Source: JBFJVD01 sp041624375 (GTDB lineage: Bacteria > Chloroflexota > Anaerolineae > Anaerolineales > E44-bin32). From it: a DNA stretch of 57,619 nucleotides. Under the pieces are notes generated by a model that did not search any database, was not told the origin of the DNA, and saw only the letters and a list, made by a program, of their open reading frames with translations. The stretch lies in assembly GCA_041624375.1 (NCBI GenBank), contig JBFJVD010000001.1, positions 1 through 57,619 of the forward strand, read 5' to 3'. Both the position numbers and the translations under genes were made by a program. Shown one piece after another: positions 47,952 through 56,410 of this stretch; positions within the stretch are counted from its first letter, which is position 1; every line of letters starts with the position of its first letter.

Positions 47952-49202
47952 ATGCGCGAGGCGACCGCCCAACCGCTCTTCACCAGACGCCTGCTCCTTG
48001 TGCTGGCCGGGATGGCTTTCGCCGAGGCGGCGCGCACCATGACGATGGTGCAGGTTCCCCTCTTCCTGCGCGAACTTGGCGCGGACATTCGCCAGATCGG
48101 CCTTTTCTTCACCATCTCCCTGATCTTCCCGCTGCTGCTGCGCATCATCGGTGGATGGGTGTCCGACTCTATCGGCCGGCTGCGCGCCATGCTGATCGGC
48201 GCTTTGAGTGGGTTGGCCGCCTACGCCGCGTATGCCATCGCCCCCATCTGGCAGCTGGCGCTCGCCGGCCCGGCATTCATCGCCCTCACCTCCGCCTTGA
48301 TCTTCCCGTCCTACAAGGCTTTCATCGCCGACGAAACGCCCCCCGACCAGCGCGGCCGCGCCTTCGGCATCGCCGAAACCGTGATCACGACCGCCTGGAT
48401 CCTGGGCCCGCCACTCGGTGGATGGATCGCCCAGAACTTTGGCTACCGCCCTATGTTCACCGCTGCCGTCGGCGCCTATCTGATCGCCAGCCTAGTCTTC
48501 TGGGGCGTGATGCGGGCTGACCCGGGTACTGTGCAGGTCGGGGGTGAGAGGCCGAATCTCGACTCGCTGCGCGCCTCGCTGCGGCAGATGCTCGTGCTGA
48601 TGGTGTCCGGCGGGCTTGTCACCTGGCTGCTGATCACCGATGGAGTCCGCGACGTGGCCTTCAAGCTGTCCTTCGACTTGATGCCAATCTACCTGGCCGA
48701 GATCGGCGGCCTGAGTCGCCAGAGCATCGGACTGCTCGACGGCATTTTCGGGCTGGCGCTCGCTGCCGCCAGCTTCCCCGCCGGATGGCTCATCGACCGG
48801 ACCAGCGAACGCACGGGCGTCACGCTCGGATTGCTGGCGGTGGTGCTCTCCCGGCTGGTGTTTGCGCTTGCGGTTTCGTTCACCGGGTTCGCTGGTTCCT
48901 GGATCCTGCTGGGGATTGGGGGCGGTCTGCTCGACCCGGCGTACAGCGCTTTGGTCGCCCGCGGCGTCCCGCTGCGTTTGCGGGGGATCACCTATGGGCT
49001 ATTGGCGACCAGTCTGGGTCTTATTTCTCTGCCCTCGCCCTGGATCGGGAGCCAGATCTGGGCGCTGTTCGGGCCGAAGTGGCCGTTTCTGGTCACGGCT
49101 GCGGCCGGCGCGCTGGCGATCATTCCGGCCTGGGGGAAACTGGTGGCGCCTCGGGAGGTCGAATCGACGAGCGCAGCGAAAGACGGGGACGCGGAAACCT
49201 AA
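47952..49202 (+). CDS. Major facilitator superfamily transporter
   Basis: A 416-residue twelve-helix carrier. Motif A between helices 2 and 3 is GGWVSDSIGRLRAMLIG, and its counterpart between helices 8 and 9 is AGWLIDRTSERTGVTLG. The ATG at 47952 was chosen because GAGGGAGGG lies a few bases upstream and the longer frame begins with non-membrane, low-quality sequence. It is not close to the MFS protein at 44865-46088 in sequence. Substrate unknown. Confidence 0.9.
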   Translation: MREATAQPLFTRRLLLVLAGMAFAEAARTMTMVQVPLFLRELGADIRQIGLFFTISLIFPLLLRIIGGWVSDSIGRLRAMLIGALSGLAAYAAYAIAPIWQLALAGPAFIALTSALIFPSYKAFIADETPPDQRGRAFGIAETVITTAWILGPPLGGWIAQNFGYRPMFTAAVGAYLIASLVFWGVMRADPGTVQVGGERPNLDSLRASLRQMLVLMVSGGLVTWLLITDGVRDVAFKLSFDLMPIYLAEIGGLSRQSIGLLDGIFGLALAAASFPAGWLIDRTSERTGVTLGLLAVVLSRLVFALAVSFTGFAGSWILLGIGGGLLDPAYSALVARGVPLRLRGITYGLLATSLGLISLPSPWIGSQIWALFGPKWPFLVTAAAGALAIIPAWGKLVAPREVESTSAAKDGDAET

Positions 49203-49590
49203 CCGAGAAAAGCGGAAGCCCGGTCCTCCGCAGCACGGCCGGCAGCCATAAACTCGCCGGGAAGCCGCATCGTCGTACGCATTGAGTCGTAGGGAAGGGC
49301 GATCCTCCAACCTTCCGGCGTTCTCATTCCACGGCCGTCCCCGATAACCGGCGACAGCGGTCGGGCGGTCGGAGTGACCTACGACAAGACGAGGGCGTGC
49401 AGTCCTGCAGGAGACCGGGGCTCCGATCATCACTCTAACGGGTCGGAAGGGACGAGTCAACGACCGTATCGCTTAAAAAATGTACTATGGCGAGGCGGCA
49501 GTTCGCTCGACGCACATTGCGCTATAATCGCCGCACAGCCGACTCCCCCCTTCCCCAACCCATGCCACGACGGCTCGTCGGAGGTGATCC
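49203..49590. other. Intergenic region upstream of CBS gene
   Basis: 388 bases without a supported gene. It holds a perfect TATAAT at 49523-49528, 63 bases before the CBS start, and an unusually long Shine-Dalgarno, GGAGGTGATC, just before the ATG, complementary over ten bases to the usual 16S rRNA 3' end. No terminator for the upstream MFS gene was found. Confidence 0.6.
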
Positions 49591-50001
49591 ATGGCGCACA
49601 CCGTTCGAGACTGGATGAGCACGCCTGCGGTGTTGATTCCGCCGGAAGTGAGCGTCGCCCAGGCGCTGACGCTCATGCGGCGGCGCAGAATTCACAGCCT
49701 GGTCGTCGATCTCACCGAGGGCGAAGACAAAGCGTTCGGGATCATCACCACCACCGACATTCGCGACAAGATCGTTGGCGAAGATCGCGACCCGGCCGAG
49801 GTGACGGTCGGGGACATTATGACGTCACCCATCTACTGTGCGCTCCCGGACTGGTCGCTGAAAGAGGCCGCCCGCAAGATGAAGGACCTGAGAATTCATC
49901 ACCTGCCGGTTCAGAATTCCAGCGGTTCGGTCATCGGCATGATCTCAGCCACTGACATTTTCTTCGCCGTCGAAGAAAGCGGTTGGGAGTCCGGGCTGTG
50001 A
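49591..50001 (+). CDS. CBS-domain pair protein
   Basis: A 136-residue cytoplasmic protein consisting of two CBS motifs (VRDWMSTPAVLIPPEVSV to about residue 62, and VGDIMTSPIYCALPDWSL onward), each ending in a TDIRDK or TDIFFA segment. Such stand-alone Bateman modules bind adenosine nucleotides. It has an unusually strong Shine-Dalgarno (see the upstream gap). Its stop overlaps the GTG of the lipid-kinase gene (GTGA), so CBS and kinase are translationally coupled, suggesting that the CBS protein reports energy state to the kinase or its pathway (inference). Confidence 0.93.
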   Translation: MAHTVRDWMSTPAVLIPPEVSVAQALTLMRRRRIHSLVVDLTEGEDKAFGIITTTDIRDKIVGEDRDPAEVTVGDIMTSPIYCALPDWSLKEAARKMKDLRIHHLPVQNSSGSVIGMISATDIFFAVEESGWESGL

Positions 50002-50912
50002 AGCGGCGAACGAAGCTGATCTTCAATCCGCACGCCGACCGCGGCCACGCTTGGGAGATCGTACACATTCTTCAAGGCGTGATCGACCGCTATGGGGAGG
50101 CGGACTGGGCCACCACGGAATATCCCAATCATGCGATGGAACTCGCCAGGCAGGCTGCAGACGAAGGCTATCAGGTCGTGGCGGCGCTCGGCGGCGATGG
50201 CACCGTTCATGAGGCGATCAATGGCCTGATGCAGCTACCGCCCGAGCACAGGCCGCTGCTTGGTGCGGTGCCCATCGGATCGGGCAACGATTTCTGTTCC
50301 AACAACGGTATCCCCGTCGAGCCGGAGAAGGCGATCCTCCGGGTCTTTGAAGGGGAGCCGAAGGCCATCGACCTGGGCCGCATCCGGGACAACACCGGGC
50401 GCGAGAAGTTCTGGGACAACACGATCAGCATTGGCTTTGGCGCCTCCGTCGCCATCCACGCCTACAAGATCACGCGCCTGCGCGGCTTCCTGATGTACCT
50501 CTGGGCCGTGATCCTCACCATCTTGAAGAACTACGACGCGCCACAGATGCGGTTCGAAACCGACCGGGAGCAGTTCGAACAGAATGTGCTGCTGCTGAGT
50601 TTGAACAACGGACGGCGCGAGGGCGGCGGCTTCCTCACCTCGCCCGCTGCAGTATCCGACGATGGCGTGCTCAATTACGCCATGATTGAGCAGGTCTCTC
50701 GCCCGATGATGTTCCGCCTCATCCCGGAAGTGATGCGGGGCACCCACGGCCGCTTCCGCCAGGTCCGACTCGGGGAATTCGAACAGCTGAAGCTGACCTC
50801 TGAAGCGCCCTTCCCCATCCACACCGACGGCGAGATTTTCGCCGGGTTCGGGGCTTCGGTGACTGCAATCGAGGTGGATGTGCTTCCCGGCGCGCTCCAG
50901 ATTCTCGCCTGA
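49998..50912 (+). CDS. Diacylglycerol/sphingosine-kinase-like lipid kinase
   Basis: A 304-residue DAGK_cat-family kinase. Features are KLIFNPHADRG, the nucleotide-binding GGDGTVHEAINGL, IGSGNDF, and the C-terminal GGGFLTSPAAVSDDGVLNY and PFPIHTDGEI stretches, all typical of DgkB/YegS/BmrU-type lipid kinases. It phosphorylates a lipid hydroxyl, probably diacylglycerol, at the membrane. The GTG start overlaps the CBS gene by four bases. It is followed after 17 bases by an XPB-N-like gene. Confidence 0.94.
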   Translation: MKRRTKLIFNPHADRGHAWEIVHILQGVIDRYGEADWATTEYPNHAMELARQAADEGYQVVAALGGDGTVHEAINGLMQLPPEHRPLLGAVPIGSGNDFCSNNGIPVEPEKAILRVFEGEPKAIDLGRIRDNTGREKFWDNTISIGFGASVAIHAYKITRLRGFLMYLWAVILTILKNYDAPQMRFETDREQFEQNVLLLSLNNGRREGGGFLTSPAAVSDDGVLNYAMIEQVSRPMMFRLIPEVMRGTHGRFRQVRLGEFEQLKLTSEAPFPIHTDGEIFAGFGASVTAIEVDVLPGALQILA

Positions 50913-50929
50913 TCGGGCTGGTCACACCC

Positions 50930-52609
50930 ATGCAGGCACTCCTGCGCACCCTGCAGGACCATGACCATGGGTTTCTGCGAATCATCGCAGAGGTGTGGGG
51001 ATTGGAGCTGCCGGCCGGGCCGAGAACCGACGTGGCCGTCTGGCTGGCGAACGAAATGCTCGATCCACAAAGCCTGGCGGACTTCGTGGATGGTCTCCCC
51101 GAATCCGCCCGCCGGCCCCTGCTCGCCCTGCTTGAGAACGGCGGCCAGCTTCCCCTTGCCACGCTTTTTGAGCGATACGGTCCATTGCGCGAGATGGGGC
51201 CTGGCCGCAGAGATCGCGAAAGGCCCTGGCGCGATCCCGCCTCCCCACTTGAAGTGCTCTGGTACGCCGGGCTGCTCGGTCGTGCCTTCCGCGATGGGAC
51301 CAGCGGCCCGCAGGAATTTGGCTTCCTCCCCACGGATGTCCAGGAACGCCTACCCGCAGTGGATCGGGAGTCATCACTGCCAGGACGGCCGAGCGAGGAG
51401 GAACCGGGAGAGATCGAGCGAGCGGACTCTGCTGCCGTGGATGATGCCGTCACGCTGCTCGCCGGACTGCGCCGCTTCGGACCACCTGAAGATCCCAAAG
51501 GATTCCTCAAGCGACTGGGCCCCTATTTGCTGCGACCGGCCGCGGGCAGGCTGCTGCTCCATCTACTCGCCGATCTCGAGGTCATCAGCCGATCAGACCT
51601 GGATCCAGATCCGGAGCGCACCCGGATCTTGCTCGAGATGCCGCGTGCGGCCATCCTGCAGCGCCTGATCGGGGCCTGGTGGAAGAGCTCAACATGGAAC
51701 GACCTGGCACAGGTCCCCGAACTCGAGATCGCCGGCGAGGCCTGGCCAAATGAGCCGCTCACCGGGCGGCAGGCGCTGATCAGCTTTTTAACTTCCGTCC
51801 CGCCAGGGACTTGGTGGGATATCGACTCGGTGGTTGACACGGTTCGATCGCGCGCGCCCGGATTCCAGCGCCCGGGCCGCGATTTCGATTCCTGGTACCT
51901 GCAAGAACGAAGCAGCGGCCGATTCCTGCGCGGCATCGAACACTGGGACATGGTCGAAGGCGGCTTGCTCCGCTACATTCTTCAGGGCCCATTGCACTGG
52001 CTCGGCATGACCGACCTGGGCCGCAGGGGCCCCAGCGCAACGGTCTCCAGCTTCCGGCTGACCGCTTTGGCGACCTTGCTCCGGGGGGCGGACTCGGCGC
52101 CGGAGCTGCCCACACCCCCAGCACGCGTGCAGCTCGCCGCTGACGGCCGTTTCACGCTCACACGCGGTGTCTCCCCACCACTTCGATATCAAGCGGCCCG
52201 CTTCGCACGCTGGGAGGGCCTCGATTCGAGCGGCTACCACTTCCGCCTCACGGCCAGCTCGCTGGAACATGCCCGCGCCAGTGGACTGCAGCCGGCACAT
52301 GTCCTGCGCCTGCTTGAGGAACTCAGTGGGGCTTCGCCGCCTCCGAGATTGGCTCAGGCGGTGGAGCGCTGGTCGGAGGCGGGAACCGAAGCTCGACTCG
52401 AAACATCGCTGGTCCTCACCCTAAACTCGCCCGACCTGGTGGACAATTTATTGAAGAATAAGGCCACTGCCCGCCTGCTCGGCGAACGCCTCGGCCCGAC
52501 CGCCGTCAGCGTGCAACAAGAGAACTTCAACCGGCTGCTGGCGGCCGCAGCGCGCAGCGGGTTGCTGATTCATCTCGGAGCGCTGGAGGATCCGGGCCGC
52601 CCGGGTTAA
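50930..52609 (+). CDS. Helicase-associated (XPB/Ssl2 N-terminal-like) domain protein without helicase motor
   Basis: A 559-residue soluble protein. The C-terminal 160 residues (RFTLTRGVSPPLRYQAARFA, FRLTASSLEHARASGLQPAH, RLETSLVLTLNSPDLVDNLL) resemble the XPB-N/helicase-C3 domain found in bacterial proteins encoded next to XPB-type helicases. The N-terminal 350 residues are helical with Trp-rich patches and unrecognised. No Walker A or DEAD-type motif is present, and no helicase gene lies in the window, so the motor must be supplied in trans, if one is used at all. A role in DNA repair or transcription-coupled processes is only inferred. Confidence 0.75.
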   Translation: MQALLRTLQDHDHGFLRIIAEVWGLELPAGPRTDVAVWLANEMLDPQSLADFVDGLPESARRPLLALLENGGQLPLATLFERYGPLREMGPGRRDRERPWRDPASPLEVLWYAGLLGRAFRDGTSGPQEFGFLPTDVQERLPAVDRESSLPGRPSEEEPGEIERADSAAVDDAVTLLAGLRRFGPPEDPKGFLKRLGPYLLRPAAGRLLLHLLADLEVISRSDLDPDPERTRILLEMPRAAILQRLIGAWWKSSTWNDLAQVPELEIAGEAWPNEPLTGRQALISFLTSVPPGTWWDIDSVVDTVRSRAPGFQRPGRDFDSWYLQERSSGRFLRGIEHWDMVEGGLLRYILQGPLHWLGMTDLGRRGPSATVSSFRLTALATLLRGADSAPELPTPPARVQLAADGRFTLTRGVSPPLRYQAARFARWEGLDSSGYHFRLTASSLEHARASGLQPAHVLRLLEELSGASPPPRLAQAVERWSEAGTEARLETSLVLTLNSPDLVDNLLKNKATARLLGERLGPTAVSVQQENFNRLLAAAARSGLLIHLGALEDPGRPG

Positions 52610-52616
52610 GCCAAGA

Positions 52617-52638
52617 CGAGGGCGCGAGAACGCCCTCG
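52617..52638. terminator. Weak hairpin between convergent genes
   Basis: CGAGGGCG and CGCCCTCG with a 6-base loop lie between the XPB-N-like gene and the convergent response-regulator gene. No T tract follows on either strand, so termination may be weak or factor-dependent. Confidence 0.4.
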
Positions 52639-52664
52639 CAGGTCGTGCCTTGCGGGCGGTCCTA

Positions 52665-53039
52665 TCAAGCCTGGAGTACCTGCCCCAGCACCCGCTCGAG
52701 TTCCTCGATGGTCACTGGCTTAAAGATGAAGGCATTGGCGCCGAGCTTCATGGCTTCATCCACCTGCCGGTCGGTGGTCTCCGACGAAAGCATGATCACC
52801 GGCATTTTGTCGAGCTCGCGCCGCTGACGGACGAATTCCAGCATGTCGATGCCGGTCACCTCGGGCATGTTGATGTCCAGCACGAGTACATCCGGCTTCT
52901 TGCCGCCGAGCAACGCCTGACTGGCGCTGCGGGCGCTGCGAAAGGTTTCAACGCGGTAGTTCAGCAGCTGGAGCATCAGCTTGACTGCGTGGCTCATATC
53001 TTCGTCGTCGTCCACGATCCAGATGAATGGCGCTGACAT
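52665..53039 (-). CDS. Stand-alone response-regulator receiver domain
   Basis: A 124-residue single-domain CheY-like protein. The acidic pocket is Asp10-Asp11-Asp12, the phosphorylation site is Asp55 (LVLDINMPE), the switch Ser is near 85-86, and the conserved Lys is Lys107 (FIFKPV). No output domain is attached. GGGAG precedes the ATG, and the gene starts 15 bases after the uvrC stop on the same strand, so it is cotranscribed with uvrC. No histidine kinase is encoded nearby; its partner must be elsewhere. Confidence 0.94.
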   Translation of the reverse strand: MSAPFIWIVDDDEDMSHAVKLMLQLLNYRVETFRSARSASQALLGGKKPDVLVLDINMPEVTGIDMLEFVRQRRELDKMPVIMLSSETTDRQVDEAMKLGANAFIFKPVTIEELERVLGQVLQA

Positions 53040-53054
53040 GCTCCCTCGTCCGAT

Positions 53055-54917
53055 CTAAAGCCCCGCCTTCACCCGCTCAGCGAGGTCGGCGGAGATACCG
53101 GGGACCTTGCGGATTTCCTCGACGCTCGCCTGCCGGATGCTGTCGAGGTCGCCGAAGTGCTGCAGCAGCGCCCGGCGGCGGACCGGGCCGATGCCCTCAA
53201 TCTCATCGAGCTGGGAGGCGATCCCGATCTTCCGGCGCCGCGTTCGGTGGTGCTGGAGCGCAAAACGGTGCGCCTCGTCCCGGACCCGCTGGACGAGATG
53301 CAGTTCGGGTGAACGCGCCGGCAGAAGCACCGGATCAGGGTGGTCCGGCAAGTAGAGTTCCTCATGGCGTTTCGCCAGCCCGACCACCGGAACCTTGCCT
53401 GCCAACCCAAATTGCTCCAGGACGGCTACCGCCCGGCCCAGTTGGCCCTTTCCGCCGTCCACAATGAGCAGGTCGGGGAGCAGCCCAAAAGCCTGATCGA
53501 GCTTGGCGCCTGGCTTGTTCGCTTCGTCGGCCGCCGTCTGCCAGCGGCGGAAGCGGCGCAGCAGCACCTCTTCCATGCTGGCGAAATCGTCCTGGCCTTG
53601 AACCGACTTGACGGTAAACTTGCGGTAGTCGCTCTTGCTCGGCGCCCCCAGTCGAAAGACCACCATCGAGCCGGCCGCGGCCGTACCCTGCGTGTTGGAG
53701 ATGTCGTAGCACTCGATGCGATTCGGGGGCGCAGGGAGTTGGAGTGCCTGCTGCAGGCCGGCGAGAGCCTGCACGTGCCGGCTCCGGTCCGCCTCCCAGC
53801 GAGCACGAAGCATCATCAAGGTTTCCGTCGCATTCTCGCCGGCCATCTTGACCAACTCGCGCTTCGGCCCGCGCCTCGGCACCACCAGGCGCACCTTCTC
53901 CTGGCCCGCTCGGCGCTGGTTGAGCCATTCCCCGATGATGCGGGCCTCCTCGATCTCGGTTGGGAGAAGCACCCGCTGCGGGATGTACGCGGCCTCCGTA
54001 TAGAACTGCTTCAGGAAGGCCTCCAACACCTCGCGGTCTTCCTTTTCATGAGTTCCCTCGAGCACGAAGTACTCTCGCCCGATCAGCTTCCCTGCCCGGA
54101 TGAAGAACACCTGGACGCAGGCATCACTGTCCTGGCGGGCGAAGGCGACCACATCTGAATCGATCTTCTCCTGCGAGATCACCTTCTGACCCTCGACCAC
54201 CTTCTCGATCGCAACCAGCTGATCGCGGATCGCTGCCGCCCGCTCATATTCGAGATCGATGGAGGCCCGTTTCATCTCCTGCCTGAGGCGGTCAACAACC
54301 GGCTCGGTCTTGCCCTCAAGAAAACGGCAAAGGTCCTCAATCATCGTGCGATAAGCCGACTGATCGGCGACGCCGATGCACGGCGCCATGCAAAGCTTGA
54401 TGTCGTAATAGAGGCAGGCGCGGGAATCGAGTCCGGTGATCACCCGATCGCAGGTCAGGTAGGGAAAAATCTTGCGCAGCACGTCGAGGGTCTGATGCAC
54501 GGCCCAGACGCTCGTATACGGCCCGTAGTAGCGGCTGCCGTCGTCGGTCATGCGGCGGGTCACCGTGACCTTCGGAAAGGGATCACTCCAATGAACCTTG
54601 ATGTAGGGATAGCGCTTGTCGTCCTTCAAGCGAACGTTGTACTTCGGGCGGTGGCGCTTGATCAGATTCATCTCGAGAATCAAGGCTTCGAGCTCGGAGC
54701 CGACCACGATCCACTCGATGTCGCGGACACGGGAGACCATTTCGGAGGTCTTTCGACTGTGGCTGGCGGAAGGCTGGAAATAGGACCGCGCCCGGCTGCG
54801 CAGGTTGATGGCCTTGCCTACATAGATCACACGCCCGGCTTTATCCTTCATCAGATAACAGCCGGGCTTGGGGGGAATGCTCTCGAGCAGAGGCCGCAAC
54901 GTGTCTGGCGCCCGCAT
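53055..54917 (-). CDS. uvrC: Excinuclease ABC subunit C
   Basis: A 620-residue UvrC, the incision nuclease of nucleotide-excision repair. The order is: GIY-YIG-type N-terminal domain (GCYLMKDKAGRVIYVGKA), Cys-rich stretch (CDRVITGLDSRACLYYDIKLC), UvrB-interacting UVR motif (VDRLRQEMKRASIDLEYERAA), RNase H-like C-terminal endonuclease (IECYDISNTQG, LLIVDGGKGQLG), and tandem helix-hairpin-helix. The first Gly-Ile-Tyr is Gly-Cys-Tyr here. The ATG at 54917 was chosen because it lies nine bases after a TACAAT -10 and opens the domain at the usual place. A long upstream frame to 55124 overlaps the divergent gene and is not used. No SOS box precedes it. Confidence 0.96.
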   Translation of the reverse strand: MRAPDTLRPLLESIPPKPGCYLMKDKAGRVIYVGKAINLRSRARSYFQPSASHSRKTSEMVSRVRDIEWIVVGSELEALILEMNLIKRHRPKYNVRLKDDKRYPYIKVHWSDPFPKVTVTRRMTDDGSRYYGPYTSVWAVHQTLDVLRKIFPYLTCDRVITGLDSRACLYYDIKLCMAPCIGVADQSAYRTMIEDLCRFLEGKTEPVVDRLRQEMKRASIDLEYERAAAIRDQLVAIEKVVEGQKVISQEKIDSDVVAFARQDSDACVQVFFIRAGKLIGREYFVLEGTHEKEDREVLEAFLKQFYTEAAYIPQRVLLPTEIEEARIIGEWLNQRRAGQEKVRLVVPRRGPKRELVKMAGENATETLMMLRARWEADRSRHVQALAGLQQALQLPAPPNRIECYDISNTQGTAAAGSMVVFRLGAPSKSDYRKFTVKSVQGQDDFASMEEVLLRRFRRWQTAADEANKPGAKLDQAFGLLPDLLIVDGGKGQLGRAVAVLEQFGLAGKVPVVGLAKRHEELYLPDHPDPVLLPARSPELHLVQRVRDEAHRFALQHHRTRRRKIGIASQLDEIEGIGPVRRRALLQHFGDLDSIRQASVEEIRKVPGISADLAERVKAGL

Positions 54918-54926
54918 GGCAGACGC

Positions 54927-54932
54927 ATTGTA
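54927..54932 (-). promoter_or_regulatory. uvrC -10 element (leaderless)
   Basis: On the minus strand TACAAT, nine bases before the ATG at 54917. Only 59 bases separate the uvrC and solute-binding-protein start codons, and each has its own -10. Confidence 0.6.
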
Positions 54933-54961
54933 GCATACGTCCTTCAGGCGGCGCCCGATGC

Positions 54962-54967
54962 TATAAT
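54962..54967 (+). promoter_or_regulatory. -10 element of solute-binding lipoprotein gene (leaderless)
   Basis: A perfect TATAAT nine bases before the ATG at 54977, with no Shine-Dalgarno between them and no clear -35. Confidence 0.6.
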
Positions 54968-54976
54968 CCCGGCGCG

Positions 54977-56254
54977 ATGGCCCCTCTCTTAAGTCGAAAC
55001 TTGCTCCTGTTGGCAATCGGACTCGCGGCGTGCAGCCCGGCGGTCGTGACGCCGGCGCCTTCACCGCCGGCAACACAGCCGCCTGCGGTCGCTTCCCCCA
55101 TCGGCACGCCGGCCAGCCCCACACCGACCATCATCACCCTGCGCCTGTGGGTTGCGCCGCAATTCGCGCCAGACTCCGACGACCCGGCCGGCACCATCTT
55201 CGCCGCGCACCTAGGCGCCTTTGAGGAAGCCAACCCCCTGCTGAGGGTGGATGTGCGGGTGAAGCCAACCGACGGGCCCTCTGGCCTGCTGGAAACGCTG
55301 TCTGCCGCCAGCGCGGCCGCCCCCGCCGCGCTCCCCGATCTGATCAGCCTCGACCCTGTCGGCCTGAACACGGCTGCGTTGAAGGGCCTGATCGCACCGG
55401 TGGGGCTCCTGGCTGCACCGCCTTCTCCGCCGGACTGGTTCGAGTTCGCCGTTGCGGCCGCTGCAATCGGCGAGGAGACCCAGGGGCTGCCCTTCGCAAC
55501 CGATACCATGCTGTTGGCGTATGAGGTGGAGCAGTATGAATCGGCGCCGTCCAGCTGGTCCCTGCTGCTTGAAGGCTCCGGGGCCTTCGCCTTCGCGGCG
55601 GCAGACCCGGACGCCTCCTTCACCCTGGCGCAATATCTGGCGCTTGGGGGCGAACTCACCGATGACGCCGGCCGGCCAGCGCTCGACCCGGCGCTTCTCA
55701 GCGAAGTGCTGGCCTTTTATGCCTCGGCGGACACGGCGGGCGCGCTGAGTCCGCTGGCGCTGCGCTTTTCAGCGAGCGAGGAGACCTGGCAAGCCCTGCA
55801 AGATGGGCAGGTGGCCGCCGCGCCTGCGCGCTACAGCGTATTTGTGGATCGTAGCAGCGCCAATCTGGCGGCGCTGCCAATCCCGACCCGTGATGGGCGC
55901 GGCATGTGCTTCGCGGAAGTATGGTCCTGGGCTGTGGTGACCCAGGATCCGGTACGCCAGGCACTGGTTGCCGACCTGCTCAACTGGCTTCAGCAGCCGG
56001 AATTCCTGGGTCGATGGACGCAGGCGCTTGGCCTCATCCCACCGACGCAAGACGCGCTGCAATCGTGGCCGGCAGGCAGCGACGCAGCGGTCGCCAGCCG
56101 GCTGGCAACGGCCTGCCTTTCGCTACCCTCAGAGGAAGTGCTGGCTACCTTCGGGCCTTCGCTGCGCGAGGCGGTGGAGGCGGTCCTCATGGGCGGCGTG
56201 ACCCCAGAAGCTGCCGCGCTCGCCGCTGCTCAGAAGGTCCAGAACCCGGAATAG
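54977..56254 (+). CDS. Orphan extracellular solute-binding lipoprotein
   Basis: A 425-residue ABC-importer binding protein of family 1 type. The signal peptide ends in lipobox GLAAC (Cys19), then a Pro/Thr/Ala-rich linker reaches about residue 50. The mature part has the family pattern LRLWVAPQF, FEEANPLLRVDV, LPDLISLDPV and GLPFATDTMLLAYEV. It is Ala-rich and truncated-looking in ligand loops but about full family length (410-440). No permease or ATPase gene lies within the window, so it is an orphan or serves a distant transporter. The ligand may be a carbohydrate, but this is not readable here. Confidence 0.9.
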   Translation: MAPLLSRNLLLLAIGLAACSPAVVTPAPSPPATQPPAVASPIGTPASPTPTIITLRLWVAPQFAPDSDDPAGTIFAAHLGAFEEANPLLRVDVRVKPTDGPSGLLETLSAASAAAPAALPDLISLDPVGLNTAALKGLIAPVGLLAAPPSPPDWFEFAVAAAAIGEETQGLPFATDTMLLAYEVEQYESAPSSWSLLLEGSGAFAFAAADPDASFTLAQYLALGGELTDDAGRPALDPALLSEVLAFYASADTAGALSPLALRFSASEETWQALQDGQVAAAPARYSVFVDRSSANLAALPIPTRDGRGMCFAEVWSWAVVTQDPVRQALVADLLNWLQQPEFLGRWTQALGLIPPTQDALQSWPAGSDAAVASRLATACLSLPSEEVLATFGPSLREAVEAVLMGGVTPEAAALAAAQKVQNPE

Positions 56255-56349
56255 CTCATCGGCCAGCCGCCTGCCGCACAGTTCACACGGCCGGCTGTCT
56301 GATTGGGGCCAGCGAAGCGTCCGCCGCTGCTGCGTGAGAGCCGCTTTGG

Positions 56350-56378
56350 TTGACCGCCTCCGGGCGGCCTGCTACAAT
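56350..56378 (+). promoter_or_regulatory. Promoter of phosphohexomutase gene
   Basis: TTGACC (56350-56355), a 17-base spacer and TACAAT (56373-56378). The start near 56385 gives a leader of about 26 bases, with GAGGAC before the ATG: an ordinary led transcript, unlike the leaderless neighbours. Confidence 0.75.
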
Positions 56379-56410
56379 GCCGCCGCTCATTCCAACTTGC
56401 GAGGACCCAC

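Noticed and set aside
54918..55124. N-terminal extension of uvrC to 55124
   Set aside because: It would overlap the divergent lipoprotein gene and both -10 elements; the UvrC domain begins normally at the ATG at 54917.
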